Positions 46,783 through 55,730 of a DNA stretch of 64,000 nt are shown in pieces (within the stretch, counting starts at the first letter, position 1; every line of letters begins with the position of its first letter). The position numbers and the translations under genes are program-made. This stretch comes from Flavobacterium sp. CYK-55 (GTDB taxonomy: Bacteria; Bacteroidota; Bacteroidia; Flavobacteriales; Flavobacteriaceae): assembly GCF_018413465.1 (NCBI RefSeq), contig NZ_JAHCDK010000002.1, positions 372,001-436,000 on the forward strand, read 5' to 3'. The notes beneath the pieces were generated by a model. It had not been told where the DNA came from and ran no database searches. It saw only the letters and a program-made list of their open reading frames with translations.

Positions 46783-47528
46783 TGAGAGTACTAATTATTG
46801 AAGACGAAGAACAATCCATTTCAGCTTTGCGCTCAGAAATCGCTTTGAATTGCCCAAGCCTTGAAATTATTGGCGTGGCAAAAACGGTGTCTGAAGGCAT
46901 CTTAATGATTGAAACTTTACAACCTGAGTTGATTTTTTTAGACATTCAACTCTCTGATGGAATTGGTTTTGACATCTTGACCCATTTTCAAGATAAAATT
47001 GATTTTAAAGTTATTTTTACCACGGCTTACAGCCAATATGCCATTAAGGCGATTAAGTTCAGCGCGCTCGATTATTTGCTCAAACCCATTGATGCTGAAG
47101 AACTCAAAACAGCTGTTGACAAGGCTTTGAAAGCTCCGCAAAACGAACTGACCACCAAAATTGAAACATTAATTCGCAACCAAACTGAATCGTCAGCGCG
47201 CAAAAAAATTGTACTGGCCACTTCTGATGGAATCTCAGTTTTTGATGTTGAAACCATTTTAAAATGTTCGGCCGAGAGTAATTATACCTGTGTATATTTT
47301 ACCAACGGCAAGAAAATGTTGTTCTCAAAAACGCTCAAAGAATTTGAAGAATTACTTTGTAACAGCGGCTTTGAGCGTATTCACAATTCGCACATCATCA
47401 ACCTAAATCATTTGAGCAGTTTTGTTAATAAAGATGGCGGTTATGTGATTTTATCCGACAAAAGCACGCTGCCGGTTTCGCAACGAAAAAAAATCAATTT
47501 GATGGCTGCCCTGAGCAGGCTGAGCTAA
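46782..47528 (+). CDS. LytTR-family response regulator
   Basis: 248 residues from ATG 46782 (an in-frame ATG two codons earlier is possible). Receiver domain: acidic EDEE at 7-10, phospho-acceptor Asp54 in FLDIQLSDG, Thr/Ser switch in IFTTAYS, Lys in LLKPID. C-terminal LytTR DNA-binding domain from ~140 (IVLATSDGISVFDVETILKCSAESNYTCVYF split, then RIHNSHIINLNHL). It overlaps the kinase stop, so the pair is coupled. Ends with a 4-nt overlap against a convergent gene. Confidence 0.95.
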   Translation: MRVLIIEDEEQSISALRSEIALNCPSLEIIGVAKTVSEGILMIETLQPELIFLDIQLSDGIGFDILTHFQDKIDFKVIFTTAYSQYAIKAIKFSALDYLLKPIDAEELKTAVDKALKAPQNELTTKIETLIRNQTESSARKKIVLATSDGISVFDVETILKCSAESNYTCVYFTNGKKMLFSKTLKEFEELLCNSGFERIHNSHIINLNHLSSFVNKDGGYVILSDKSTLPVSQRKKINLMAALSRLS

Positions 47529-48160
47529 TTTACGTTGTACTTTTTTCTGTATCGAAAGATTTGATACAAAGCCAACAAAACAAAAAACAGCGGAACGATA
47601 AAAGACAACAAATACTTTTGCAACTCTGCTGATTGTTCTGTAAAATAAGCCAATACAAGAACAATAGTCAGCATTCCGAGCATTGTGCCGGCCAAAGCGC
47701 CCAGAAAATAAAAATTTCTACCCAACAGATTCGGACGGTAATTTTGGTTCACGTATAAATGCCATCCCAACCAAAACGGAATTTGCATCAAATTGATTAA
47801 GTTCAAACCAATTCCTTTCAAGTAAAAAGAGCCTTCGCCCAAGCTGTATTGGTTAAATTGCTGATGATTTTCGCTGGTTCCGCTTGACCCAAAAACAAAG
47901 GCCAAAACCAACAAAAAAACAATACTGAACAACTCTATAAAACGTTTTATTTGGGTTTGCTTACTCAAAAAAAGAGCGCTTTTATAGGTAAAATAAAGGA
48001 TGAAAACCTCAACCGAAACAACCCCAAAAAGGTAAGCCATCAATGCTTGTAAACCCGCTTGCTCATATACCTGAAAACCAATCACATTGAGATAGCCCAG
48101 CGGAATCGAACCCAAAAAACTGATTGCAAATCCGAGCAGCAAATGCTTGAGCAAAACCAT
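47525..48160 (-). CDS. LysE/RhtB-like membrane transporter
   Basis: 211 residues with about six membrane segments. The N-terminal SFLGSIPLGYLNVIGFQVY resembles the PGP-type start of LysE exporters, with Gly-Ser-Ile-Pro in place of the usual GPGP. Substrate unknown. Last gene of the long minus-strand group, one nt after the ATP-grasp gene. Confidence 0.7.
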   Translation of the reverse strand: MVLLKHLLLGFAISFLGSIPLGYLNVIGFQVYEQAGLQALMAYLFGVVSVEVFILYFTYKSALFLSKQTQIKRFIELFSIVFLLVLAFVFGSSGTSENHQQFNQYSLGEGSFYLKGIGLNLINLMQIPFWLGWHLYVNQNYRPNLLGRNFYFLGALAGTMLGMLTIVLVLAYFTEQSAELQKYLLSFIVPLFFVLLALYQIFRYRKKYNVN

Positions 48161-48161
48161 T

Positions 48162-49196
48162 TTAAAAATTCAAAATTTGACGATTGTGTTTGCGGTGCAG
48201 TCTGTATTGCTCCATTCCTTCTGTAAAAGACAAATAAGCCAATCCTTTTTTGTGGTTCATTTGACTAATTTTGAACATATAATGAATGTGTCGCAGAAGC
48301 TCTTTCCAGCCAAAAAACAGACTGTGCTTCGGATCGTAAATATGAGTAGGCTCGCTGGCCGAACCGTTGAGTTCAACAATCTGAAAATTTTGCCCGGCTT
48401 CAAGCTGCGCCCAACTTTCAAACATCAAGTCTAATCGGCCAAAATAAAAACCCGGAATTTGTTGACAAACCTCATCAATTGCTTGATTGAGTTTGGGTGT
48501 AATGCGGTGGCTGGCGTCAATAAATTTGGCTCCGCGGATGTGATTTCCATACGGAACCAACGTACATTTTTCACCCGCCGGTAATATCTTTTTCATTGTA
48601 AGCCCGTGCTCTTTAGCAATGGCTTTTTGTTGCATCTGATGTCGCGGATCTTTTTGAAGTAAGGCTTCGATGGTTGATGTTCCGTCACCGGTAACGGTGA
48701 GAAATTCTTTGGCCACAATGCCCGTAATCTGGCCTTTGGAGGCACCCGGAAATCGAACATAGAAAATACCAACTTCATTTTGATACGGAATCAAATCCTG
48801 AATTAAATAATCAAAACCGGCGCGCTGATGATACTGCTTTAGCAGGCTTTCAGATTCAATTTTCTTTACCGCTGAACCGCGTAAACCAATGTCAGGCTTG
48901 GCTATGAGCGGATAAGTCAAGCCCAATGTTTCTATTTGTTCTTTGACTTTTTCAAATGAGCAACCTGAGAGAATCAATTGTGTTTTGGGATAAAATGGCT
49001 TCGGAATAAGCGAATATATATTCATTTTAGATTCCATAAAAAAGCCGCCATTCTTAATACCCGGATTGGCTGCATTAAAAAAGAAAATGGTTCTGCTGCG
49101 CAAAGCATACCAGAGCCAAACCAAATAAACCGGAATATAAACCAGCTGCATAGGCCAATATTCCCAATGAGTGAGTTTATGAAAAAACAACCGCAT
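48162..49196 (-). CDS. Membrane-anchored ATP-grasp protein
   Basis: 344 residues. An N-terminal hydrophobic stretch (YWPMQLVYIPVYLVWLWYALRS) and the motif FFFNAANPGIKNGGFFMESK precede an ATP-grasp domain: YPLIAKPDIGLRGSAVKKI binds ATP, DYLIQDLIPYQNEVGIFYVRFP continues the fold, GFYFGRLDLMF and FQIVELNGSASEPTHIYDP hold the metal ligands. Possible role is ligation of an amino acid or similar acid; the product is unknown. Two nt from NRDE and one nt from the LysE-like gene. Confidence 0.8.
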   Translation of the reverse strand: MRLFFHKLTHWEYWPMQLVYIPVYLVWLWYALRSRTIFFFNAANPGIKNGGFFMESKMNIYSLIPKPFYPKTQLILSGCSFEKVKEQIETLGLTYPLIAKPDIGLRGSAVKKIESESLLKQYHQRAGFDYLIQDLIPYQNEVGIFYVRFPGASKGQITGIVAKEFLTVTGDGTSTIEALLQKDPRHQMQQKAIAKEHGLTMKKILPAGEKCTLVPYGNHIRGAKFIDASHRITPKLNQAIDEVCQQIPGFYFGRLDLMFESWAQLEAGQNFQIVELNGSASEPTHIYDPKHSLFFGWKELLRHIHYMFKISQMNHKKGLAYLSFTEGMEQYRLHRKHNRQILNF

Positions 49197-49198
49197 TT

Positions 49199-49903
49199 TT
49201 AAATCTTGATAAATGAATAATCAAACGCTTCTTGGGCTATCAAATCGCGATAATGCATTTGCCATTTGTTGGTATCAATGACCGTTTGTGTGATGCTCAA
49301 AGTTTTCAGACTATTGCGATGAATCACCAAACCATTATGCTCGTCATCAGAATGGGTAAATTGATGAAATTCTAATATTTGACTCGGCGTGGGCTGCGGA
49401 TGCTTCTGCAAAAACAGCTCAAACCATGCTGTCCGCTGGGCTCTGACCGGCGCCGGATACAAAGTAGAAGAAGACCAAATATGTGATTGCTGCGGATAGA
49501 GCAGCAGCGTGCTTTTTTGTCTTCCGTCCCAACGCAATTGATACAATTCAGACTTAAAATACAGCACAATCGTAAAAGGTTCTACTCGGTCTAAATCAAG
49601 AGCATCCCAAAAATCGAGCATTTCATTACTGCTGATGATGTCAAGCGCAATCAATCCTCGGCTGCGTCTGTACGGTGGTTGCCACAAGTGTTTTTCGTCG
49701 GCTCCGTTGAGCAAAACCAAAACATGGGCGTGTTCATCAGCCGCATACCAAGTTCCACCGGCCTTGGGGTCTTTCGGAAAGCAAATGTTTTTTCCGTTGA
49801 TTGAATAGGTTTTGGGCGCCCAAGCAGGTCTGGCCACTTGTTCATCGCGATTTGAGGTAATGATTATTTTACCTTCTGAAAAAACATAGCTTACTGTGCA
49901 CAT
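49199..49903 (-). CDS. NRDE family protein (TANGO2-like)
   Basis: 234 residues. Begins MCTVSYV with Cys2 and has the diagnostic NRDE tetrad at residues 18-21, followed by the family block GGTWYAADEHAHVLVLLNGA. In animals the family member TANGO2 is linked to haem and lipid metabolism; the bacterial role is not settled. Its start overlaps the DinB stop by 13 nt. Confidence 0.88.
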   Translation of the reverse strand: MCTVSYVFSEGKIIITSNRDEQVARPAWAPKTYSINGKNICFPKDPKAGGTWYAADEHAHVLVLLNGADEKHLWQPPYRRSRGLIALDIISSNEMLDFWDALDLDRVEPFTIVLYFKSELYQLRWDGRQKSTLLLYPQQSHIWSSSTLYPAPVRAQRTAWFELFLQKHPQPTPSQILEFHQFTHSDDEHNGLVIHRNSLKTLSITQTVIDTNKWQMHYRDLIAQEAFDYSFIKI

Positions 49904-50379
49904 TGTTTTCTGTATTGAATTGTGGCTCTTGCTACGCCAAAATGATCATCAAAAACCACTTCTGGCATGGATAACAAAGCCACTCGAATCAGCGCTTGAT
50001 GATGCACACAATGCTCAAGGTTATAAGCCAATTCGCGGTGGTAATTGGTTTTCATTTTTATGATGCCTTGATCAAAACTTTGGGTCAGGGTCAACTCTTT
50101 ATTGGGTTTATCCAACTTACTGAGCAATGATTGAATGACTTTGGCTGCAACGGTTCGATCGCTTTGAACCGATAAATCACGGGCGCGCAACTCATAGTTA
50201 ATCTCTTGAGCATCGTACTGATTCACCAAGCAAACAAACAATTCCAAAATATGTCGCACGTGCGCTCCAATACTGGCTCCGCTGAGTTGGGATTGGGGTA
50301 CACTATATTGTTCGTTGGTGAGTTGGCTCAGTATGTCGAGCAATTCATTTAAAACAGAATCTATAGCTGATTTTAACAT
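49891..50379 (-). CDS. DinB-like four-helix protein
   Basis: 162 residues. His residues in GAHVRHILELF and in HRELAYNLEHCVHHQALI sit where DinB/YfiT proteins bind a metal. The family includes thiol transferases for low-molecular-weight thiols; activity here is inferred only at family level. Overlaps the NRDE start and lies 21 nt after the DoxX gene. Confidence 0.8.
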   Translation of the reverse strand: MLKSAIDSVLNELLDILSQLTNEQYSVPQSQLSGASIGAHVRHILELFVCLVNQYDAQEINYELRARDLSVQSDRTVAAKVIQSLLSKLDKPNKELTLTQSFDQGIIKMKTNYHRELAYNLEHCVHHQALIRVALLSMPEVVFDDHFGVARATIQYRKQCAQ

Positions 50380-50400
50380 ATATTACCGTTTAGAGTTCAT

Positions 50401-50802
50401 TTAATTTTTGAAAAGCCCGTAATGTTTGAGCAACTCTTCAATCTGCTTTCGATGTAAAAAAAGCAGTACAACACAGCTCAAGGCAGTTACTAGCGCCAGA
50501 AAAAACAACAAGCCACCGTCATTTTGAACTTCAACACCCAAAACAAAAAGATGACTAAAAATAGCTCCGAACATCGTTGCTAAACCCATCAAAGCTCCGA
50601 GCCAAGTGGTGCGCGGCCAAAGAATCAAAATAGCCGAAATCAATTCAAAAACACCCGAACCAATTCTTCCGTAAGGTTCAATACCAAGGGTGCTGAAAAT
50701 ATAAACGCTTTCGGGAGCTGCCGTAAATTTAAAGAAAAGAGTCTGAAGTAAAATTACTGCTGGTATCAGGCGCAAAGTCCAAAGTATGCTGCTTGTTTTC
50801 AT
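50401..50802 (-). CDS. DoxX-like membrane protein
   Basis: 133 residues, four membrane segments, typical DoxX size. I use ATG 50802, which overlaps the YHS stop in an ATGA; the frame extends seven codons upstream. Family block GIEPYGRIGSGVFELISAILILWP. DoxX members are linked to quinone or redox functions, but this is not proven for most. Co-transcribed with the YHS gene by overlap. Confidence 0.85.
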   Translation of the reverse strand: MKTSSILWTLRLIPAVILLQTLFFKFTAAPESVYIFSTLGIEPYGRIGSGVFELISAILILWPRTTWLGALMGLATMFGAIFSHLFVLGVEVQNDGGLLFFLALVTALSCVVLLFLHRKQIEELLKHYGLFKN

Positions 50803-51263
50803 GATTTGATGATTTTTTGCCAATTTTTATCTGCTTGTTTTTTGAGTTTTGTCTCGTCTTTATTCCAACTTTTGAGCGTGTTGTTGAAGTAGGCATTGTA
50901 AAATAAGTACAACTTTCCGTCTAGAATTTTATAGGTTTCCGAGTCAACTTCGACCTTTTCGCCATTGCTGCCCATGGCATAAGCGCACCAACCACCATAT
51001 TGCGGCTCATAATTCTGTGGGTTCTTTACAAAAGCGTCTTTGTGGGTTGGATTGGCAAAATAGTAGGTAACACCTTCAAATTGAACGGCTAATTCCTTTT
51101 TCCCTTTTAAAGGTTTTTTCTGTAAAAAATAGCTCACCGGATCATATCCTTGTAGCGCTAATTTGTTGTCTAAGTTGAAATCTTGTTGTCTTTGTTTAAC
51201 AGACTGAGCTTGTATACTGAGGCTTGTGACCATCAGCCAAAGAAGAATTTTAATTTTCATCAT
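50799..51263 (-). CDS. Secreted YHS-domain protein
   Basis: 154 residues with a signal peptide (MMKIKILLWLMVTSLSIQAQ). The YHS domain covers LALQGYDPVSYFLQKKPLKG to YEPQYGGWCAYAMGSNGEKV; the Tyr-His-Ser name residues and the single Cys near residue 95 are kept. YHS modules often bind metals or accompany them. Four nt after the beta-barrel gene and overlapping DoxX. Confidence 0.85.
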   Translation of the reverse strand: MMKIKILLWLMVTSLSIQAQSVKQRQQDFNLDNKLALQGYDPVSYFLQKKPLKGKKELAVQFEGVTYYFANPTHKDAFVKNPQNYEPQYGGWCAYAMGSNGEKVEVDSETYKILDGKLYLFYNAYFNNTLKSWNKDETKLKKQADKNWQKIIKS

Positions 51264-51266
51264 GAT

Positions 51267-52163
51267 TTATTTAAGTTGTATTTGATAATTTACTGAAACC
51301 ACCCAAGCGCGTGTGAGCCCATCAGGTCTAGAATCGCGAACCACAAAAGGAGTGGCAGCTACGAGCTCTATTGATTGTTTGGGCGACCATTTCCAGCTAG
51401 CAGATAATACACCGTTGAGTGTAAGTCCGCTTGAGCCGTCGATAGAAACCCTGCGCCCGTATATGTTTTCATACGAATCTTCGCCTAAGTGATAAATTGC
51501 CAATAAAGAAGGCTGTAATTGAAATGAAGAACGACGAATGAGTTTATAAGCCATTTTGAGTAAAGCATCGGGTTTTCGTTCAAATAAATTGGTCGATTCA
51601 AAATCATCGGTCGGACTGTATTCTTTGAAATAAGAATTTCGGTTTTTATTTAAAAATGGCCATTGCAATCCGCTTGAAAAACGCCAATTATTGCGCTCAT
51701 AAGAAAGCCCCAACAACACATCAAAAGTTCCTAAACTGGGCTGATAATCCATCGGTAAAGAATAGCCATTGATTTTGAGGTTGGCTGCACTTAATGGCGC
51801 TTTAAACCCGACAGATAGATTCCACAACTGATGCTTTTGGGTGGACCATTCATAGCCGCCTGTGAGATATACATCGCCAAACTGACCGCGGGTTCCCAAT
51901 TCGCCGTGGACTTGATTATAAGTGATTCGAGAGCTAAATGAATATCCTTTATGAAACTGACGTTTATAGGTAATAGCTGGTGCAAAATAAATAACACCGG
52001 CGGCTCCTTCGGCTATTTGCGGACTGAATTCAAGTGAGTGTGTCGCGAGAGAATCTACCGAAATACTTGAATCAAAATTGCAAATACCAGCATCACTACA
52101 ACCTTGTGCCGATAATGAAAATGGCATCGCCCAAAAAACCAGAAAATAAATTGTCTTTTTCAT
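51267..52163 (-). CDS. Outer-membrane beta-barrel-like protein
   Basis: 298 residues with a signal peptide (YFLVFWAMPFSLSAQG). Alternating polar/hydrophobic strands recur (YKRQFHKGYSFSSRITY, WRFSSGLQWPFL, LNGVLSASWKWS), ending with WVVSVNYQIQLK, as expected for a barrel. The N-terminal CSDAGICNFD has a Cys pair. It resembles transporter-type barrels found beside DM13/YHS genes; cargo unknown. Two nt after the DM13 gene. Confidence 0.72.
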   Translation of the reverse strand: MKKTIYFLVFWAMPFSLSAQGCSDAGICNFDSSISVDSLATHSLEFSPQIAEGAAGVIYFAPAITYKRQFHKGYSFSSRITYNQVHGELGTRGQFGDVYLTGGYEWSTQKHQLWNLSVGFKAPLSAANLKINGYSLPMDYQPSLGTFDVLLGLSYERNNWRFSSGLQWPFLNKNRNSYFKEYSPTDDFESTNLFERKPDALLKMAYKLIRRSSFQLQPSLLAIYHLGEDSYENIYGRRVSIDGSSGLTLNGVLSASWKWSPKQSIELVAATPFVVRDSRPDGLTRAWVVSVNYQIQLK

Positions 52164-52164
52164 C

Positions 52165-52587
52165 TTACATCTGAGGAATTAATTGCCCATAAGCAAACAA
52201 ATGACTGTATTGCTGACAATGAATCAGCACATGAGTGTATACCGAAAAATCAATTGATTCAGGCAAAACATAAATTTGTTTTCGGGATAAGTTGCCCAAA
52301 TTGACAAACTCATGCTGTGCATTGCTTTGTGAGAGATAAACTTTTAAATCAGGGCCATCTTCAATGGAATAATCTACCAATCGAAGCTTGAATCTGTTTT
52401 GATCTGAATAAACCTCGGCCATACCGGTGCCGGAAATACCTTCAGTAGTGATAAAAGTAGTGGTGTAAACCAATCTGGCTTGATCAGACAAAGCTGAATC
52501 TGAAGCGTGATTACGGGTTAAATCACCATCCATCTGACAAGAAATCAGCAATAAGAATAACGGAATTGTTTTTAAATAACGACTCAT
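52165..52587 (-). CDS. DM13-domain lipoprotein
   Basis: 140 residues. Lipoprotein signal ends in LLISC with Cys17. The DM13 domain follows: GTGMAEVYSDQNRFKLRLVD, then IEDGPDLKVYLSQ, and the conserved Cys in IHCQQYSHLFAYGQL. DM13 is linked in the literature to electron-transfer or redox roles; the specific partner is unknown. Heads the structural genes behind the Crp/Fnr regulator. Confidence 0.85.
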   Translation of the reverse strand: MSRYLKTIPLFLLLISCQMDGDLTRNHASDSALSDQARLVYTTTFITTEGISGTGMAEVYSDQNRFKLRLVDYSIEDGPDLKVYLSQSNAQHEFVNLGNLSRKQIYVLPESIDFSVYTHVLIHCQQYSHLFAYGQLIPQM

Positions 52588-52656
52588 CTTTTTTTATTCA
52601 AAAGTAGAGAGCCGCGAAATGCAGAAATGTCAGCAACCCGACATTAGCGATAAATT

Positions 52657-53337
52657 TTATTTTAATTTTTCGATATCGTCAATAATGATTTCTTTTCGGC
52701 TGTAATAAACCAATCCTGAAGATTCTAATTCTTGGAGCAACAAAACAGCGGTTTGCCTTGAAGTACAAATGATTTGGGCGATGTCATTTTGGGTGAGATA
52801 ATTCTCGATATAAACTTTTCCGTTGTGCGGTTTGCCTTCTCTTTCGGCCCATTCGCGAATAAATGTTATCAGCCGAGAACGCGCATCTTTTGACATCAAA
52901 TTATTGTAGTTGTTTTTGAGACGCTTCATCTTTAAACCTACAAACTTGGTATATGACAAAGCCAAATCAGGATGCTTGAGCATTAAATGTTCAAAATCAG
53001 ATTGCAAAAAACTACAGATAGATACCTCTGGCGATAATGCTTTTGCGTATTCGTTGATTTCCTGCGAATCATCGAGTTCTAAATGTCCGAATAAATCGCC
53101 TTTCTGAATAACATCCTTAACCACTTCGTTACCATCTTCATCTAAAGCGACAATCTTAATGCTGCCTTTTTTCAGTAAATAAATTCGGGGAAGCTCTCCG
53201 GAACCAAAATAAATCACATCGCCTTTTTGGGCTTTTTTATATCCGGTGATGATGCATAATTGCCTGATTTGAGACATACTCAAAGCCCGAAACAACTTGT
53301 GGTCGCGCAGATACCAATATTTGAGCTCTTCATACAT
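52657..53337 (-). CDS. Crp/Fnr family transcriptional regulator
   Basis: 226 residues. An N-terminal cyclic-nucleotide-type beta-roll (QKGDVIYFGSGELPRIYLLKKGSIKIV, KGDLFGHLEL) and a C-terminal HTH (LTQNDIAQIICTSRQTAVLLLQELE). It lacks the Cys set of the Fnr iron-sulphur cluster, so an oxygen-sensing [4Fe-4S] is unlikely. It sits upstream of, and in line with, the DM13-to-LysE genes (69-nt gap), so it may regulate them and itself. Confidence 0.9.
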   Translation of the reverse strand: MYEELKYWYLRDHKLFRALSMSQIRQLCIITGYKKAQKGDVIYFGSGELPRIYLLKKGSIKIVALDEDGNEVVKDVIQKGDLFGHLELDDSQEINEYAKALSPEVSICSFLQSDFEHLMLKHPDLALSYTKFVGLKMKRLKNNYNNLMSKDARSRLITFIREWAEREGKPHNGKVYIENYLTQNDIAQIICTSRQTAVLLLQELESSGLVYYSRKEIIIDDIEKLK

Positions 53338-53363
53338 AAAGCTAAAGTAAGAAGATTTGCATC

Positions 53364-53393
53364 AAAAAACCCGTTCATTGGGTTAAACGGGTT
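53364..53393 (-). terminator. Terminator after the acyl-CoA dehydrogenase gene
   Basis: On the minus strand AACCCGTT and AACGGGTT pair (plus 53386-53393 and 53368-53375) over a 10-nt loop, followed by a T run. It insulates the Crp/Fnr group. Confidence 0.8.
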
Positions 53394-53415
53394 ATTTATT
53401 TTATGCTGACAAGGT

Positions 53416-54555
53416 CTATTTCACCAAACCTCTTGATATAACAATGCGTTGAATTTCAGAAGTTCCTTCGTAAATCTGAGTGATTTTGGCATCGCGCATC
53501 ATACGCTCTACGTGGTATTCGGCTACGTAACCGTTTCCACCGTGAATTTGCACTGCCTCATTGGCCACTTCTAAAGCAATTTCAGAAGCGTACAATTTAG
53601 CCATCGCGCCTGAGTGAGCAATGTCTTTGCCTTCGTCTTTTTCGCAAGCTGCTTTCATGACTAAAAGTCGAGCCGCCGTTACTTTGACAAACATATCGGC
53701 CAACTTAAAGGCAATTGCTTGGTGATTGAAAATTTCTTTACCAAACGCTTTTCTTTCTTTAGAATACTTCAATGCGATTTCATAAGCTCCAGTGGCAATT
53801 CCCAAGGCTTGTGAAGCAATTCCGATGCGGCCTCCGTTGAGCACGGCCATCGCAAAGTTAAACCCGAAACCGTCTTCGCCAATGCGGTTTTCTTTCGGAA
53901 CCTTTACATCAGTAAACATCAATGAATGCGTGTCTGAACCGCGAATACCCATTTTCTTTTCTTTCGGACCAACCTCAAATCCGGCCCAGCCTTTCTCTAC
54001 AATAAACGCATTGATTCCTTTGTGGCCTTTTTCAACATCAGTTTGTGCAATCACGATATAGGTAGATGCTGTTGAACCATTGGTAATCCAGTTTTTGGTT
54101 CCGTTGAGCAAATAGTGATCTCCTTTGTCAATCGCAGTTGTTTTTTGCGAAGTAGCATCAGAACCCGCTTCAGGCTCTGACAAACAAAATGCACCGATTA
54201 CCTGACCTTGCGCCAGAGGAACCAAGTATTTTTGCTTTTGCTCTTCTGAGGCATATTTTTCTAAACCGGCACAAACCAGTGAATTGTTGACAGACATAAT
54301 CACCGCAGCCGAAGCATCTACTTTGGCAATTTCGGTCATGGCCAACACATACGATACGCTGTCTAAACCTGAACCACCGTATTTTGGGTCAACCATCATT
54401 CCTAAAAATCCCAGCTCAGCCATTTTTTTGACTTGCTCTTCCGGAAATTTAGAATGTTCGTCTCTTTCAATAACACCCGGCAACAATTCTGCTTGTGCAA
54501 AATCTCTGGCGGCTTCTTGAATCATCAGGTGTTCTTCGGTTAAATTAAAATCCAT
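53416..54555 (-). CDS. Acyl-CoA dehydrogenase
   Basis: Flavoenzyme of beta-oxidation or amino-acid breakdown, 379 residues. FAD-binding GAFCLSEPEAGSDATSQKT, middle domain KKMGIRGSDTHSLMFTDVKVP, catalytic Glu in IYEGTSEIQR and substrate-side IQIHGGNGYVAEYHVERMMRD are all present. The short-chain type is favoured by length and motif spacing, but the acyl substrate cannot be fixed by eye. Divergent from anmK, with a strong promoter in between. Confidence 0.95.
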   Translation of the reverse strand: MDFNLTEEHLMIQEAARDFAQAELLPGVIERDEHSKFPEEQVKKMAELGFLGMMVDPKYGGSGLDSVSYVLAMTEIAKVDASAAVIMSVNNSLVCAGLEKYASEEQKQKYLVPLAQGQVIGAFCLSEPEAGSDATSQKTTAIDKGDHYLLNGTKNWITNGSTASTYIVIAQTDVEKGHKGINAFIVEKGWAGFEVGPKEKKMGIRGSDTHSLMFTDVKVPKENRIGEDGFGFNFAMAVLNGGRIGIASQALGIATGAYEIALKYSKERKAFGKEIFNHQAIAFKLADMFVKVTAARLLVMKAACEKDEGKDIAHSGAMAKLYASEIALEVANEAVQIHGGNGYVAEYHVERMMRDAKITQIYEGTSEIQRIVISRGLVK

Positions 54556-54599
54556 CGTATGTTGGTTTTTTGTTAGTTGATTCTTTATTTTTAGTGCCC

Positions 54600-54631
54600 C
54601 AAAAGTATGATATTAATGTTAATTTTTCAAA
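54600..54631 (-). promoter_or_regulatory. Promoter of the acyl-CoA dehydrogenase gene
   Basis: On the minus strand TTTG (plus 54628-54631), a 20-nt spacer, then TACTTTTG (plus 54600-54607). Both elements and the spacing match the Bacteroidota consensus exactly. Confidence 0.7.
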
Positions 54632-54651
54632 CGATTTCGTAAATTTAAAAG

Positions 54652-55719
54652 ATGTTGAACAATCGCTATAATGTGGTCGGTGTAATGTCAGGAACTTCGC
54701 TCGACGGAGTTGATTTGGCGCATCTTAAATTCAGTGTTGATGAAGGTCATTGGTCATTTGAAATTTTAGAAGCCCAGACGATTACTTATTCAGATTTTTG
54801 GGTCAATCAACTCAAATCAGCCGTTGATTTTTCTGAGCAACAATTGCAAAAACTCAACGAAGATTACACAGAACTTTTGGTCCATCACATCCGCGATTTT
54901 ATACAAAAACACCAACTTAAAAATCTCGATGCGGTATGTTCGCACGGACACACGATTTTGCATCAACCTCAAAACGGTTTTACTTTACAAATTGGCAATC
55001 TACCCGAAATAGCTAAGCATTGCGGGCAAACTGTGGTCTGTGATTTTCGCGTGCAAGATGTAAAACTCGGCGGACAAGGCGCTCCACTAGTACCGATTGG
55101 CGATCGTTTGTTGTTTGCCGATTATGATTATTGCTTGAATTTGGGTGGATTTTCAAATGTTTCTTTTGAAACACCCGCCGGTAGAATTGCTTTTGATATT
55201 TCACCGGTGAATACCGTTTTGAATTTTTATGCCCACCAACTCGGGCTTGTTTATGACGACCGCGGAACAATCGCGCGCTCGGGCCAATTGAACCCGATGC
55301 TTTTAAAAGCACTCAATGAGTTGGATTACTACCAACTTGCCTATCCAAAATCATTGGGCATCGAATATGTCAAAAATACCTTGTTGCCTTTAATTGAAAA
55401 GTTTGAAATCCCGACCGAAGATAAACTACACACTTTTGTACAACACATTGCCTATCAAACAGCTTTGGCTTTGCCCAAAAAAACAGGAAAATTATTGGCT
55501 ACCGGCGGCGGCGCTTACCATGATTTTTTGATGCATCACCTCAGAAGTGAACTGCCCGAAATGGAGATTGAAATTCCGTCAGCTAAAATATTAGAATACA
55601 AAGAAGCGCTCATTTTTGGTTTGTTGGGCGTACTCAAACTTCGTGGCGAAATCAATGTTTTATCGAGTGTAACGGGTGCAAAAAAAGACCACAGTAGTGG
55701 CCTTGTTTATAAAATTTAA
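54652..55719 (+). CDS. anmK: Anhydro-N-acetylmuramic acid kinase
   Basis: Phosphorylates and opens 1,6-anhydroMurNAc during cell-wall recycling. N-terminal phosphate motif GVMSGTSLDGVDLAH, then VCSHGHTILHQP, VVCDFRVQDVKLGGQGAPLVPIGD, DISPVNTVLN and LLATGGGAYHDFLM. 355 residues is full length. Followed after 11 nt by a convergent gene without a clear terminator. Confidence 0.95.
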   Translation: MLNNRYNVVGVMSGTSLDGVDLAHLKFSVDEGHWSFEILEAQTITYSDFWVNQLKSAVDFSEQQLQKLNEDYTELLVHHIRDFIQKHQLKNLDAVCSHGHTILHQPQNGFTLQIGNLPEIAKHCGQTVVCDFRVQDVKLGGQGAPLVPIGDRLLFADYDYCLNLGGFSNVSFETPAGRIAFDISPVNTVLNFYAHQLGLVYDDRGTIARSGQLNPMLLKALNELDYYQLAYPKSLGIEYVKNTLLPLIEKFEIPTEDKLHTFVQHIAYQTALALPKKTGKLLATGGGAYHDFLMHHLRSELPEMEIEIPSAKILEYKEALIFGLLGVLKLRGEINVLSSVTGAKKDHSSGLVYKI

Positions 55720-55730
55720 ATATTGAATTT

